Below, in pieces: positions 8,176-17,785 of a DNA stretch of 64,000 nucleotides. The position numbers and the translations under genes were made by a program. Numbering within the stretch: position 1 is the stretch's first letter; each line of letters opens with the position of its first letter. The notes beneath the pieces were generated by a model. It was not told the origin of the DNA. It worked only from the letters and a program-made list of their open reading frames with translations, and ran no database searches. The stretch lies in assembly GCF_002159835.1 (NCBI RefSeq), contig NZ_NFJL01000002.1:248001-312000 (forward strand), read 5' to 3'. Source of the DNA: Blautia sp. An249 (lineage in GTDB: Bacteria; Bacillota; Clostridia; Lachnospirales; Lachnospiraceae).

Positions 8176-10287
8176 TTGATAAAAGCAGGACAGTGGATTG
8201 CGAAGCACAGAGTGCTGATCCTTGTGCTGGCAGTTTTGCTGCTGATTCCTTCTGTGATTGGTATGAGCAGGACAAAAATTAATTACGACCTGCTTACTTA
8301 TCTCCCGGATGATCTGGATACTGTAAAAGGACAGGACATCTTGGTGGATGATTTTGATATGGGTGCGTTTTCCATGGTCGTGATAGAAAACATGGATATG
8401 AAAGATGTCCAGAAGCTGGAGGAAAAATTTGAAGATATTGATCATGTGAAAGAGGTGCTGTGGTACGACGATATTTTGGACATTCAGGTACCGGTGGAAA
8501 TGCTTCCGAAGGAAATTCGGGATTCGTTTTTTAAAGATGACGCTACTATGATGCTGGTACTTCTCGACGACACTTCTTCATCAGATAACGCCACACATGC
8601 AATTAAAGAAATGCGAAAAGCAGCAGATCATCAGTGTTTTATCAGTGGTATGACGGCAATGATTCAGGATACCCAGGATATGTCAGAGAAAGAGGCAAAC
8701 ATTTATATTGCCATTGCCGTACTGCTCTCGTTTATTATTCTTCTGCTGACTACAGAATCTTTTCTGGTACCTGTTTTCTTCCTCCTCAGTATCGGTATGG
8801 CAATCCTGTATAACCTTGGGACCAATGTGTTTTTAGGGGAGATTTCGTATCTTACAAAAGCGCTGGCGGCAGTTTTGCAGCTGGGCGTTACGATGGATTA
8901 TTCGATTTTTCTTTTCCACAGTTATGAAGAGGAACGCCGGAACTATCCGGACGACCGTGTCAGGGCGATGGGGTATGCCATTGTCAATACCTTTCAGTCT
9001 GTCACCGGAAGTTCCGTGACCACGGTAGCCGGATTTATCGCTTTGTGTTTCATGTCATTTACCCTGGGTCTGGATCTTGGGATCGTTATGGCAAAAGGTG
9101 TGATCCTGGGTGTGATTTCCTGTATCACAATTTTGCCTTCCATGATTCTGATTTTCGACAAACCTATCCAGAAGACGAAGCATAAGAAGATTCTGGGAGA
9201 TATGAGGAAGCCTTCTTCTTTCATTATACGCCACTACAAAATATGGCTGCTCCTGTTCCTGGTTCTTTCTGTTCCGGCAATTTACGGCAACAACCATACA
9301 GAGGTCTATTACGATGTAAGTAAAGGCCTGCCGGATGATCTGCCCAACAGCGTGGCTTCCGGGGAACTGGAAGATAAATTTGGTGTCAGCACAATTCATA
9401 TGGTCATGTCTGATAAAGACATGAATCCAAAAGATAAACAGGCTATGCTGGATGAACTGGAACAGGTGGAGGGGGTGGAATGGGCTATTAATATGAGCTC
9501 TGTAATAGGTCCCGCAGTGCCGGATTCGGTCATCCCGGAGGACATAAAAGGAATGCTTGAAAGTGATCAATACAGCCTGACATTTATCTGCTCCAAATAC
9601 AAATCAGCAACTTACGAGGTGAATGCTCAGATTGATGAACTCAATGGAATTATCAAGAGCTATAGTGACGATGCAATGCTGATTGGAGAGGCGCCCCTGA
9701 CCTATGATCTTCAGGAGGTGACAGATACAGATATTCGGAATGTAAACAGTGCTTCCGTACTGATAATTTTTGTAATTATAATGCTGGTTTTCAAATCTGT
9801 TTCGATCCCGGTGATTTTGGTGGCGGTGATTGAATTTGCCATTATGGTAAATATGGGGATTCCATACTATCAGGGTGTCAGTCTCCCCTTTGTGGCGAGC
9901 ATTGTAATTGGAACAATCCAGTTGGGCTCTACGGTGGATTATGCAATCCTTATGACCAGCAGATATCAGAAGGAACGGCAGAACGGGCATGAAAAAAGAG
10001 AGGCTGTGTCTATTGCACACCGGACCAGTATGCCGTCTATTCTTACAAGCGGACTGGCTTTCTTTGCCGCTACTTATGGTGTGGCAGTATACTCGGACAT
10101 CGACATCATCAGTTCCATCTGCACACTTCTGGCGAGGGGCGCAATCATTAGTATGGTAACTGTAATTCTGGTACTGCCATCTATGTTTCTGGTATTTGAT
10201 AAAGTTATTTGTAAAACAACCATTCACTTTTTAGGAAAGCAATCAAAGGCTGCAAAGAAAGGGGTTTTAAGCAATGAACAGAAATAA
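8176..10287 (+). CDS. MMPL/RND family efflux transporter
   Basis: An integral membrane transporter of the RND superfamily with two repeated halves. Each half has one helix, a large extracellular domain, then a bundle of helices. Helix 1 is RVLILVLAVLLLIPSVIG and the first domain begins INYDLLTYLPDD. The second half repeats this with HTEVYYDVSKGLPDDLP. Helix-4-like motifs GVTMDYSIFLFHSY and GSTVDYAILMTSRY carry the Asp-Tyr pair that couples to the proton gradient. I prefer TTG 8176 (AGGGAAG eight bases upstream; homologues start MIK); TTG 8119 and ATG 8143 are in-frame alternatives. The next gene overlaps by 14 bases. Substrate unknown, probably lipids or drugs. Confidence 0.88.
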   Translation: MIKAGQWIAKHRVLILVLAVLLLIPSVIGMSRTKINYDLLTYLPDDLDTVKGQDILVDDFDMGAFSMVVIENMDMKDVQKLEEKFEDIDHVKEVLWYDDILDIQVPVEMLPKEIRDSFFKDDATMMLVLLDDTSSSDNATHAIKEMRKAADHQCFISGMTAMIQDTQDMSEKEANIYIAIAVLLSFIILLLTTESFLVPVFFLLSIGMAILYNLGTNVFLGEISYLTKALAAVLQLGVTMDYSIFLFHSYEEERRNYPDDRVRAMGYAIVNTFQSVTGSSVTTVAGFIALCFMSFTLGLDLGIVMAKGVILGVISCITILPSMILIFDKPIQKTKHKKILGDMRKPSSFIIRHYKIWLLLFLVLSVPAIYGNNHTEVYYDVSKGLPDDLPNSVASGELEDKFGVSTIHMVMSDKDMNPKDKQAMLDELEQVEGVEWAINMSSVIGPAVPDSVIPEDIKGMLESDQYSLTFICSKYKSATYEVNAQIDELNGIIKSYSDDAMLIGEAPLTYDLQEVTDTDIRNVNSASVLIIFVIIMLVFKSVSIPVILVAVIEFAIMVNMGIPYYQGVSLPFVASIVIGTIQLGSTVDYAILMTSRYQKERQNGHEKREAVSIAHRTSMPSILTSGLAFFAATYGVAVYSDIDIISSICTLLARGAIISMVTVILVLPSMFLVFDKVICKTTIHFLGKQSKAAKKGVLSNEQK

Positions 10288-12985
10288 GAAAATCAGACGA
10301 AAATTTGTTAAATGTACTGCAGCAGGTATGGCAATGGTGCTCAGCGCCACCCCCATCTGTGCCCAGGCAGCAGAAATAAAAGAAGTAAATAAAGATGAGA
10401 CTGTTTTTATTACTGCAGATTCTTCCGGAAATAAAAAGGAAACTACGGTCTCCAACTGGCTGAAAAATGCAGGTTCACAACCGAATCTGAAGGATCAAAC
10501 CGATCTGTCCGATATTGAAAATGTAAAAGGAGATGAAACCTTTACTAAGAAGGGCTCCCGGATTATCTGGAAAACAGACGGCGAAGATATTTACTATACA
10601 GGCAAGTCGCAAAAAGAGGCGCCGGTTTCTGTAGCCTTTACTTATTATTTAAACGGGAAGGAAATCTCTCCGGAGCAGTTAAAGGGAAAAAGCGGAAAAT
10701 TAAAGATTCGGATTGACTATCAAAACAATTCAAAAAAGACAGTGAAAATCAATGGAAAGAAGGAAACGATTTATAGTCCGTTTCTGATGATGACAGGGAT
10801 GATTTTGCCCAACGAAAATTTTGATAACGTAGTAATCGACAATGGAAAAGTGATTTCAGATGGAAATAAAAGTATTGTAGTTGGTTATGCGATACCGGGA
10901 ATGAAAGAAAGCCTGGGGCTAGATAAAACAAAAGAAACAGTTCCTGATCTGCCGGAGAGTCTGGAAGTTACGGCGGATGTGACGGACTTCTCTATGGGTG
11001 CCACTTATACCTTTGCTTCCGCGGATATTTTTCAGAATATGGACACGGAAAACATTGACAGTATTAACAAACTGGAGGATGCACTGGACGAACTGGAGGA
11101 TGCATCCCTGGAACTGGTAGACGGAACCGGACAGTTAGCGGATGGAGCCGGGAAACTAAAAGAGAATTATCAGACCTTTGATGAAGGAATCCAAACCTTA
11201 AAGAGCGGGGTTGAAACCCTGCAGAGCGGAAGCGGAGCTCTGTCGGAAGGAATTTGGAGCTATACCGCCGGTGCTGACCAGCTTAATGACGGCATTCAGA
11301 AGTATTTAGGAAATGAAGGTGTCCTGACTGGGAGCGTAAAGGAGTACAGGGACGGGGTCAATACGCTGGTTCTTGGAATCCGGGAATATGCAGACGGAAC
11401 GGTTTCTCTGTCTGAGGGCATGGAGCAGTATATTGCCGGAGAACAGCAGTTAGCAGAAGGTGCAGCCTCCCTGAAACCCCTGTCTAATGGCCTGAATCAG
11501 ACTAAGAAGGCAGTTACCCGGCTTTATCAGGTGCTGGACGGAGAAGGAAGCAGCCAGGAAGACATTGCTACAGCGGTAAGGGAATTGTCCCAGGGAATGG
11601 AACAGCTCAATCAGGCTATGGACTCAGAGGACATGCAGGAACTTTTGACCTATATGGAATCTCTGACCCAGTCGGGAACGGTTTTAAAAGATGGGGCTGC
11701 CTCACTGGAAGAAACAGTAGACAGCCAGATTGCGGCTCAGATTCAGGAAATCGCGTCTGCCGGAACAGCGCTGCAGACGCAGGCTGAGGCGCTGAACCAG
11801 CAACTGACCTCGCTTCAGGAAAAAGAGCAGGAAATCGTGAACAGCGCATTGGAACAGGCAACCACAGAGGTGAACAGCCAGATACAGTCCGCAAACGCAT
11901 TTTTGCAGGAACAGGCGTCCAATGCGGCGGCGGATGCCCAGTCCCAGGCAAATGAGCAGATCTATGCGGCAAGGAATTCCTTGTACAGCCAGGCGGATGC
12001 AGCGGAAGCAGAAGGGAATGCAGATGAGGCGAATGCCCTCAGGAATGCGGCTGCTTCTCTTTCGGATGTCTCTGTTGTACCGGCAGACGCGGGAGGAATT
12101 TCAGAGATTTCAGTTTCCGGCGTGACGGTAGATTCTGTATCTGTCAGCATCGAAGATCTGCAGGCATCTCTTAGTCAGTTGGACAGTGCCTGTGCGGCCC
12201 TGCTTGGCGGCATGGAGACCGCACAGATGAAGGCCGGGGCACTTCAAGAGCAAATGGATGGAATGAAAGGACAGGCGGAAAGTCTGGAACAACTGGCAGG
12301 TATGCAGGCATCCTTAAAAGAAAATATCGGACAACTGAATACTGGTATGCAGGGATTGAATACAGCAGTGGGACAACTGTCAGAGAATGCTGCGGCGTTG
12401 GATCAGGGGACGGAGTCTTTTCCACAGGCAGCACAGGGGATTGAGGATCTGTTGGCCGGGTTCCGTACACTGGGTCTGAATAACCAGCAGCTTCTTGCAG
12501 GAGCTAAACAGTTAAAACAGAATGCACCGGGAGTGGTTCAGGGAGCAGCGACACTCCAGGGAGGCACAGCGGAATTAAGCAGCGGTCTGGAGGAACTAAG
12601 CGGACAGCTTTCTTCCGGCGCAGGACAGCTTGCGGCAAACAGCAGTGCCCTGCGAAACGGAGCCAGTGACCTTGGAAGTGGGATCCAGGCTCTTTCCTCT
12701 GGAGCGCAGTCCTTACAGGAGGGGAGCAGCCAGGTTTGCGCCGGAATCTCACAGTTGGATGACGGAGCAGCTACGCTTCGGGATGGAATGAAAAAATTCC
12801 AGGATGAGGGCATCCATGAACTGACCACGATGGCAGATGAGAAACTGGGCGATGTTATGGACCGTCTGGATATACTCACTTCACCAGAATATGCTTACCA
12901 GACATTTTCAGGAAAAGAAGAGAATATGGACGGGGAAGTGAAGTTCATTATTGTTACAGATGAGATTAAAAATAGGAAAGAATAG
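10274..12985 (+). CDS. Secreted coiled-coil repeat protein, probable partner of the MMPL pump
   Basis: A 903-residue exported protein. A signal peptide (about 1-33, ending near CAQAAE) is followed by a beta-rich domain (about 60-240). After that come several hundred residues of helical repeats of the LxxGxxxLxxG type (LADGAGKL, LSSGAGQLAANSSALRNG), like the YhgE/Pip and X-X-G repeat proteins. An Ala/Gln/Glu-rich coiled coil lies near 490-580. It ends in a hydrophilic tail with no visible anchor. The start overlaps the pump gene by 14 bases and has AAAGGGG upstream. It may form a periplasm-like spacer across the wall for the pump, which is inference. No assigned function. Confidence 0.75.
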   Translation: MNRNKKIRRKFVKCTAAGMAMVLSATPICAQAAEIKEVNKDETVFITADSSGNKKETTVSNWLKNAGSQPNLKDQTDLSDIENVKGDETFTKKGSRIIWKTDGEDIYYTGKSQKEAPVSVAFTYYLNGKEISPEQLKGKSGKLKIRIDYQNNSKKTVKINGKKETIYSPFLMMTGMILPNENFDNVVIDNGKVISDGNKSIVVGYAIPGMKESLGLDKTKETVPDLPESLEVTADVTDFSMGATYTFASADIFQNMDTENIDSINKLEDALDELEDASLELVDGTGQLADGAGKLKENYQTFDEGIQTLKSGVETLQSGSGALSEGIWSYTAGADQLNDGIQKYLGNEGVLTGSVKEYRDGVNTLVLGIREYADGTVSLSEGMEQYIAGEQQLAEGAASLKPLSNGLNQTKKAVTRLYQVLDGEGSSQEDIATAVRELSQGMEQLNQAMDSEDMQELLTYMESLTQSGTVLKDGAASLEETVDSQIAAQIQEIASAGTALQTQAEALNQQLTSLQEKEQEIVNSALEQATTEVNSQIQSANAFLQEQASNAAADAQSQANEQIYAARNSLYSQADAAEAEGNADEANALRNAAASLSDVSVVPADAGGISEISVSGVTVDSVSVSIEDLQASLSQLDSACAALLGGMETAQMKAGALQEQMDGMKGQAESLEQLAGMQASLKENIGQLNTGMQGLNTAVGQLSENAAALDQGTESFPQAAQGIEDLLAGFRTLGLNNQQLLAGAKQLKQNAPGVVQGAATLQGGTAELSSGLEELSGQLSSGAGQLAANSSALRNGASDLGSGIQALSSGAQSLQEGSSQVCAGISQLDDGAATLRDGMKKFQDEGIHELTTMADEKLGDVMDRLDILTSPEYAYQTFSGKEENMDGEVKFIIVTDEIKNRKE

Positions 12986-12993
12986 GTCACATC

Positions 12994-14163
12994 TCATCTT
13001 TCATGTACCTGATATTTCTGATAAATAAATTTCCCCGCGACAGTTAAGAAAACTATGAGTATCAGGTACGCAATCGGAGCAATCTGATAGTTTGTAAAAT
13101 ATTTTCCCAAAACATGAATGAGCCGGTTATCACATAACTCCCATGATGCCAGCAGATTTGTGGGGAATAGGTCGTATATTTGTGAAGCAATTCGGAATTG
13201 ATAGGGGATATTTATCATCATTGTTAAAATCATAGTTCCAACCGGAACAGCCATAGCAGCGACACTGTTTTTCAGCAGTTCCGATAAAATCATAATTGTA
13301 CTGGAATACAGTACGGATATTACTGTCAAAGTAAGCAATAAGATGAAAACAGACTCTCCTACAGTCACTGTCCATGAGGACATGGGAAACGCAATCTGTA
13401 AGGCAGCATGAAAACCGTCAGATCCGTACACGAATATGCTGGAAATCGCCGCTGCTCCAAAAAACAGGATTGCTGATATGACGCCAAATGTTATTCCTGC
13501 AAGAAGTTTTGCCAAATATAATCGTGTTTTTCCGTACCGGCTGCACAGGATAACAGCATCCGTTTTTCTTAAATGCTCAATTGAAAAAACACTGGAAAGA
13601 CAGATGGAAAGAAACAGAAACAGTATGCAATTTATTGTATACGCACAGAACCACAGATTGCTCCACCCATCTGTATATTCATATACAAATGGCTTTTGAA
13701 TCTGAGAATCTTTATTTGACCAAAAGGCGTTTTCTTCCTCTGTCAGCATTTGGTCGGTGTTGTTTTGATAAATTTCCTTTTCCCGAATTGCATACAATTC
13801 ATCAGAATTAATGTCTGACAACAAGTCTCTGTCATTTACGATCTGCTGTACATAGAAGCGAATCGGTGCTGTCGATGAGTAATTGCTTACCTCTCCGGTT
13901 TCTTCTGTTCGATATTCTTCCTGCATTTCCTGAAGCAAAGTATCGTCAATGACTCTTCCCGAAAAACTTTTTGCACTATGTTTAATGATTTTCAAAGCCT
14001 CGTATCCGCTCACCTCAGTTTCACCATAATAAACGGATGTGGATACTAAAGCACTAAATCCTGAAAAGATACACAGCGCCAGCATGATTATCCCGGTAAT
14101 CCATACAATTTTTCGGTTTACAATCTTTTTAAGTTCATAAACATATAATGTGGTCTTATTCAT
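12994..14163 (-). CDS. ABC transporter permease (ABC-2 type)
   Basis: A membrane protein with one N-terminal helix (IVWITGIIMLALCIFSGF), a roughly 130-residue outside domain, then about five helices, as in ABC-2 permeases of bacteriocin or antibiotic resistance exporters. ATG 14163 is chosen because AGGAGG lies seven bases upstream; an upstream in-frame start at 14202 would sit inside the ATPase gene. It overlaps the ATPase stop by eight bases and is the last gene of the sigma-factor operon. Confidence 0.82.
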   Translation of the reverse strand: MNKTTLYVYELKKIVNRKIVWITGIIMLALCIFSGFSALVSTSVYYGETEVSGYEALKIIKHSAKSFSGRVIDDTLLQEMQEEYRTEETGEVSNYSSTAPIRFYVQQIVNDRDLLSDINSDELYAIREKEIYQNNTDQMLTEEENAFWSNKDSQIQKPFVYEYTDGWSNLWFCAYTINCILFLFLSICLSSVFSIEHLRKTDAVILCSRYGKTRLYLAKLLAGITFGVISAILFFGAAAISSIFVYGSDGFHAALQIAFPMSSWTVTVGESVFILLLTLTVISVLYSSTIMILSELLKNSVAAMAVPVGTMILTMMINIPYQFRIASQIYDLFPTNLLASWELCDNRLIHVLGKYFTNYQIAPIAYLILIVFLTVAGKFIYQKYQVHER

Positions 14164-14860
14164 TTTTATCCTCCTGAAACTGTTCCAGATAAAATTGTTC
14201 AAGGTCGCCGGATTTATCTGTCCATTTCCCCTGATAAATCAGTTGTCCGTCTTTCATCATAAGAACATCATCGGCAATATGTTCAATATCAGCTACAATA
14301 TGTGTGGACAGAAGCACAATACTGTCTTTTCCAAAATCATCAATCAGATTACGGAAACGAACACGCTCTTTAGGGTCAAGTCCTGCTGTCGGTTCGTCCA
14401 GTACAAGCAGTTTCGGCTCGTTGAGAAGGGCCTGAGCAATCCCTAATCTTTGCTTCATACCGCCGGAATAGGTCTTGATTTTCTTTTTGGCTGCGTCCTG
14501 CAGGGATACTAACTGCAATAATTCGGTTGTCCGCCGTCTTGCCTGCGGTTTTGCAATCCCTTTTAATGCTGCCATGTACAAAAGGAAATCCTGTCCCGTA
14601 AATTCCGGATAGTAGCCAAAATCCTGCGGCAAATAACCGAGGACAGAGCGATAGTTTTCTTCGCTGACATCTATGCCGTCAAAAGAGACGGTACCGCCGG
14701 TGGGTTTTAAAATACCGCAAATCATTCGCATAAGGGTGGTTTTTCCTGCCCCATTTGCACCGAGCAGACCATGGACGCCTTTTTCAAGTTTTATAGAAAT
14801 GCGGTCAACTGCAATTTTGTTTTTATACTGCTTTGATAATCTGTCAATTATAAGTTCCAT
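14156..14860 (-). CDS. ABC transporter ATP-binding protein
   Basis: A complete nucleotide-binding subunit: Walker A GANGAGKT, Q-loop LPQDFG, signature YSGGMKQR, Walker B LLVLDEPTAGLDP and switch STHIV. The short GLLGANGAGKTT context and LPQDFGYYPEFTG motif are typical of BcrA-type exporters for peptide antibiotics. I chose ATG 14860 with CGGAGGA just upstream instead of the longer open frame to 14944, which would overlap the preceding gene by about 100 bases. It pairs with the permease downstream. Confidence 0.92.
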   Translation of the reverse strand: MELIIDRLSKQYKNKIAVDRISIKLEKGVHGLLGANGAGKTTLMRMICGILKPTGGTVSFDGIDVSEENYRSVLGYLPQDFGYYPEFTGQDFLLYMAALKGIAKPQARRRTTELLQLVSLQDAAKKKIKTYSGGMKQRLGIAQALLNEPKLLVLDEPTAGLDPKERVRFRNLIDDFGKDSIVLLSTHIVADIEHIADDVLMMKDGQLIYQGKWTDKSGDLEQFYLEQFQEDKNE

Positions 14861-15561
14861 GCAAATTCCTCCGTTTGTTTTACCACTTGATAGCATTGTT
14901 TTGTCGTCCCGATTCCGAAAAGTATCACGGCTGTAATCCACCAAATAAAGCCCTGTCCTGCATAAATTGCCGGGAACGACTGGTAAACGAAAAGATTAAC
15001 CGCACTGACAGTTACTGCAATTCCGGTACAAAGGCAGGCTGATTCTTTGCCATGAAACCTGCGAATTGCCCATAATCCGCCAAAGGTAGTGAGCAGGTAT
15101 GGACATGCCATACAGACACCCGTTTGCAGGATGCCAGTTCTATTGTTCATGCAGGCGAAAGGAATAAGCAGACAAAACAATGCAAAGTTCGCTGCACCAA
15201 GAATACACAATCTGGCAAGTACCACACTTTTTAGAGAGAAACGGGTGGATAATTCAAATTCAGCCATTCCATAATTCTCGGAACGTCCGCTTTCTGTAAT
15301 GACAGATAAGGCCAGAAGCGGCATAAAAGCAGAAATACACCAGAGCATATCGTGTTTCAAACATCCGGCGCCAATGAAAGCAATTGTAAAAATCAGGACA
15401 GAAAGCCCCCAGGCCCATTTGCGGATATACGCCGCCTGTGTGACTATAAATTCCAAATTGCTGATTGACGGTTTTGGAACATTGCGGAAAAACTCTTTCT
15501 TCCGGGTCGGTAAGGGGATATCGAAACTCTCTTTCAGCGCATTTTTTAACTCTTTGTTCAT
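14848..15561 (-). CDS. Predicted membrane protein of the sigma-factor operon
   Basis: A 237-residue protein with a soluble N-terminus of about 45 residues and about six hydrophobic segments (for example GLSVLIFTIAFIGAGC and FALFCLLIPFAC). I do not recognise a named family with certainty. It starts in an ATGA overlap with the sigma-factor gene and ends overlapping the ATPase gene. In sigma-factor operons this position is often held by the anti-sigma factor, with a cytosolic N-terminal sigma-binding part; whether that is so here is inference. It could instead be a second permease. Confidence 0.72.
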   Translation of the reverse strand: MNKELKNALKESFDIPLPTRKKEFFRNVPKPSISNLEFIVTQAAYIRKWAWGLSVLIFTIAFIGAGCLKHDMLWCISAFMPLLALSVITESGRSENYGMAEFELSTRFSLKSVVLARLCILGAANFALFCLLIPFACMNNRTGILQTGVCMACPYLLTTFGGLWAIRRFHGKESACLCTGIAVTVSAVNLFVYQSFPAIYAGQGFIWWITAVILFGIGTTKQCYQVVKQTEEFAWNL

Positions 15562-16025
15562 GTAAAATCCTCCTCTCCAAGTTTACTTTTCAGACCTTTT
15601 GCCGCCTGTGAAAGTCTGCGATAGACAGCAAATCTTGAAATACCGTACAGCTTACAAATAACAGAAACAGGGACTTCATTCACATAGCGGAGCAGCAACA
15701 GCTCTCTGTCTGCTTCTTCAAGTTTCTCCAGAGCCATTTTAACGGAAATTCGTGTTATCATGTCAGTTTCTGAATGATTGTCAGCAACTTCCTCGACGTC
15801 CTTGTCTAAGACCTCCGTTTTATTCTTTCGGTATTCGTCAACGCAGAGATTACGGGCAATGGTGTATAAGTATTGAAGCGCTTTCCCTGTGTTCACATAA
15901 TCGCTGCTATCAAGAAATCGAAGAAAGGTTTCCTGAGTAAGATCTTCTGCTGTTTCCCGCTGATGAACCTTGAAATAGCAGTAGCGATATATTTTGTCAT
16001 ATTGTTCTTCTAAGTCCATGGACAC
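15558..16025 (-). CDS. ECF-type sigma-70 family RNA polymerase sigma factor
   Basis: About 156 residues with the two ECF domains. Region 2 contains AEDLTQETFLRFL and YLYTIARNLCVDEYRK; region 4 contains LEKLEEADRELLLLRYVNE and a helix-turn-helix VSVICKLYGISRFAVYRRLSQA. It directs polymerase to a small set of promoters, often including its own. I prefer GTG 16025, with AGGAGG eight bases upstream; ATG 16019 is an alternative. It heads the membrane protein, ATPase and permease operon, so it probably answers to a cell-envelope or antibiotic signal. Confidence 0.88.
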   Translation of the reverse strand: MSMDLEEQYDKIYRYCYFKVHQRETAEDLTQETFLRFLDSSDYVNTGKALQYLYTIARNLCVDEYRKNKTEVLDKDVEEVADNHSETDMITRISVKMALEKLEEADRELLLLRYVNEVPVSVICKLYGISRFAVYRRLSQAAKGLKSKLGEEDFT

Positions 16026-16179
16026 TCTCAAAACCTCCTCTCACTATGTATAACGGTTTAAGCGCATGGAATGTGCGGCAGTTTCTGGGATTTACTTGCT
16101 TTTTTTTTACGCATTTGTTATTATGTCGTTGACAATTATAATTATATAATGAGAGAGCTGATATGTAAGGAGAGGTTTT

Positions 16180-17757
16180 ATGTTTATCAAAAAGAAACTA
16201 TGCATGTTGCTTTTAGCAGTATCCCTTACTGTTGTACTTGGCGGATGCCAGGGCGACAAGGCAAAGGGAGAAGGATCTCAGACAAACGACAGTTCTCAGG
16301 AAACAGAAGCGGAACCAACCATGGGAGGTTCCATTATAGTAGGAATTCCTCAGGATTTAGAGGATAGTCTTGACCCACATAAAGCAGTTGCGGCAGGAAC
16401 GAAAGAAGTCCTATTTAATATTTACGAAGGTCTGGTAAAGCCAGATTCAGAAGGAAATTATACGGACGCGGTAGCGGAAAGCCACAGCATTTCAGATGAT
16501 GGGAAAGTCTATACATTTAAGCTCAGAGAGCATGTGAAATTCCACGATGGAACGGAAGTTACCGTAGACGATGTAAAATATTCGATTGAACGATGCGCCG
16601 GTATTAATGGGAATGGTACTCCATTAGTAGCGGCGTTTTCCAATGTGGAAAAGGTGGAAACACCGGATACATCCACAGTGGAGATCAGTTTAAAAGAAGC
16701 GGACACGGAATTTCTTGCCTATCTGACCGTTGCTGTTGTACCTGAGCACTGCAGGGATTTGGACAAGAATCCAGTGGGAACAGGCCCGTTTTGCTATGAG
16801 TCCCGGTCGCCTCAGGAAAATATCGTAATCCGGAAATTTGAGGACTACTGGAATACAGAAGGACAGGCATATCTGGACGAAGTGACCTTTAAGGTGGTAG
16901 GCGACAGTAATGCGATCGTCACAGGATTGAAGGCAGGCTCTATTGATATGTATCCGAGGATCAATTCTACCCAGTCTGCGCAGATTGCGGATAATGAGGA
17001 TCTGCGGATCTACGAGGGTGGGATGAACCTGATCCAGGCGTTGTATTTAAATAACGCACAGGAGCCTTTTGATGATGTGAGAGTAAGGCAGGCGCTCTGT
17101 TATGCGGTGAACCGTCAGGAGATCTTGGACATGACCGCGGACGGCAAAGGAACGATCATCGGAAGCAGTATGTTCCCTGCATTTGAGAAATATTATATGC
17201 CCGAGCTGGCGGATAAATATCCCCAGGATATAGAGAAGGCAAAAGAACTGCTGAAAGAAGCAGGTTACCCGGACGGGTTTGAGATGACCATTACGGTGCC
17301 CAATAATTATCAGCAGCATGTTGACGCGGCACAGGTGCTGGCGGAACAATTAAAGCAGGTGGACATCAGGGTTGAAATTCAGCTTGTGGAATGGGACAGT
17401 TGGCTGAGCGATACCTATGCGGACAGACAGTTCCAGTCAACTGTAGTAGGGCTTGACGCCTCCTACTTAAGCGCAAGAGCATTGCTGGAGCGGTTCGCTT
17501 CGGATTCAGAGAAGAACTTTATTAACTACAGTAATCCGGAATATGACGCATTATATGAAAAAGTGACAAAGAGCACAAATGATGGGGAGCAGGTCAGTCT
17601 TTATAAAGAGATGGAGACACTGCTTGCTGATGACGCGGCAAATGTGTATATTCAGGACATGGCTTCTGAGGTCGTGCTGAGAAAGAACTACGGCGGATAT
17701 GAATTCTATCCTTTGTATGTCCTTGATATGGCAAAGATTTATCAGACAGTGGAATAG
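16180..17757 (+). CDS. Extracellular solute-binding lipoprotein (SBP family 5)
   Basis: The substrate-binding protein of an oligopeptide, dipeptide or nickel type ABC importer, 525 residues. A lipoprotein signal ends in LGGC with Cys23 as the lipid anchor. The mature part has the family start GGSIIVGIPQDLEDSLDPH, then YEGLVKPD and KLREHVKFHDGTEVTVDDVKYS. It begins at ATG 16180 behind AAGGAGAGG and leads a five-gene operon with both permeases and both ATPases. The ligand cannot be read from sequence; a peptide is the default, with metal chelates possible. Confidence 0.9.
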   Translation: MFIKKKLCMLLLAVSLTVVLGGCQGDKAKGEGSQTNDSSQETEAEPTMGGSIIVGIPQDLEDSLDPHKAVAAGTKEVLFNIYEGLVKPDSEGNYTDAVAESHSISDDGKVYTFKLREHVKFHDGTEVTVDDVKYSIERCAGINGNGTPLVAAFSNVEKVETPDTSTVEISLKEADTEFLAYLTVAVVPEHCRDLDKNPVGTGPFCYESRSPQENIVIRKFEDYWNTEGQAYLDEVTFKVVGDSNAIVTGLKAGSIDMYPRINSTQSAQIADNEDLRIYEGGMNLIQALYLNNAQEPFDDVRVRQALCYAVNRQEILDMTADGKGTIIGSSMFPAFEKYYMPELADKYPQDIEKAKELLKEAGYPDGFEMTITVPNNYQQHVDAAQVLAEQLKQVDIRVEIQLVEWDSWLSDTYADRQFQSTVVGLDASYLSARALLERFASDSEKNFINYSNPEYDALYEKVTKSTNDGEQVSLYKEMETLLADDAANVYIQDMASEVVLRKNYGGYEFYPLYVLDMAKIYQTVE

Positions 17758-17785
17758 AAAAGGTCTGTAAGGAGGAGGGAAGAAA

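Noticed and set aside
9055..10227. Two long minus-strand open frames opposite the MMPL pump gene
   Set aside because: The plus strand encodes a full RND transporter with paired motifs; the antisense products match no family I know.
11100..12800. Short repeated DNA in the coiled-coil protein gene as a CRISPR or tandem repeat array
   Set aside because: Repetition is at the protein level (LxxG units) with diverged codons and no regular spacers.
16129..16150. TTGACA and TATAAT before the solute-binding protein gene as a promoter
   Set aside because: The boxes are only 10 bases apart, which cannot serve one polymerase. The AT-rich dyad there could be an operator, but no family site could be assigned.
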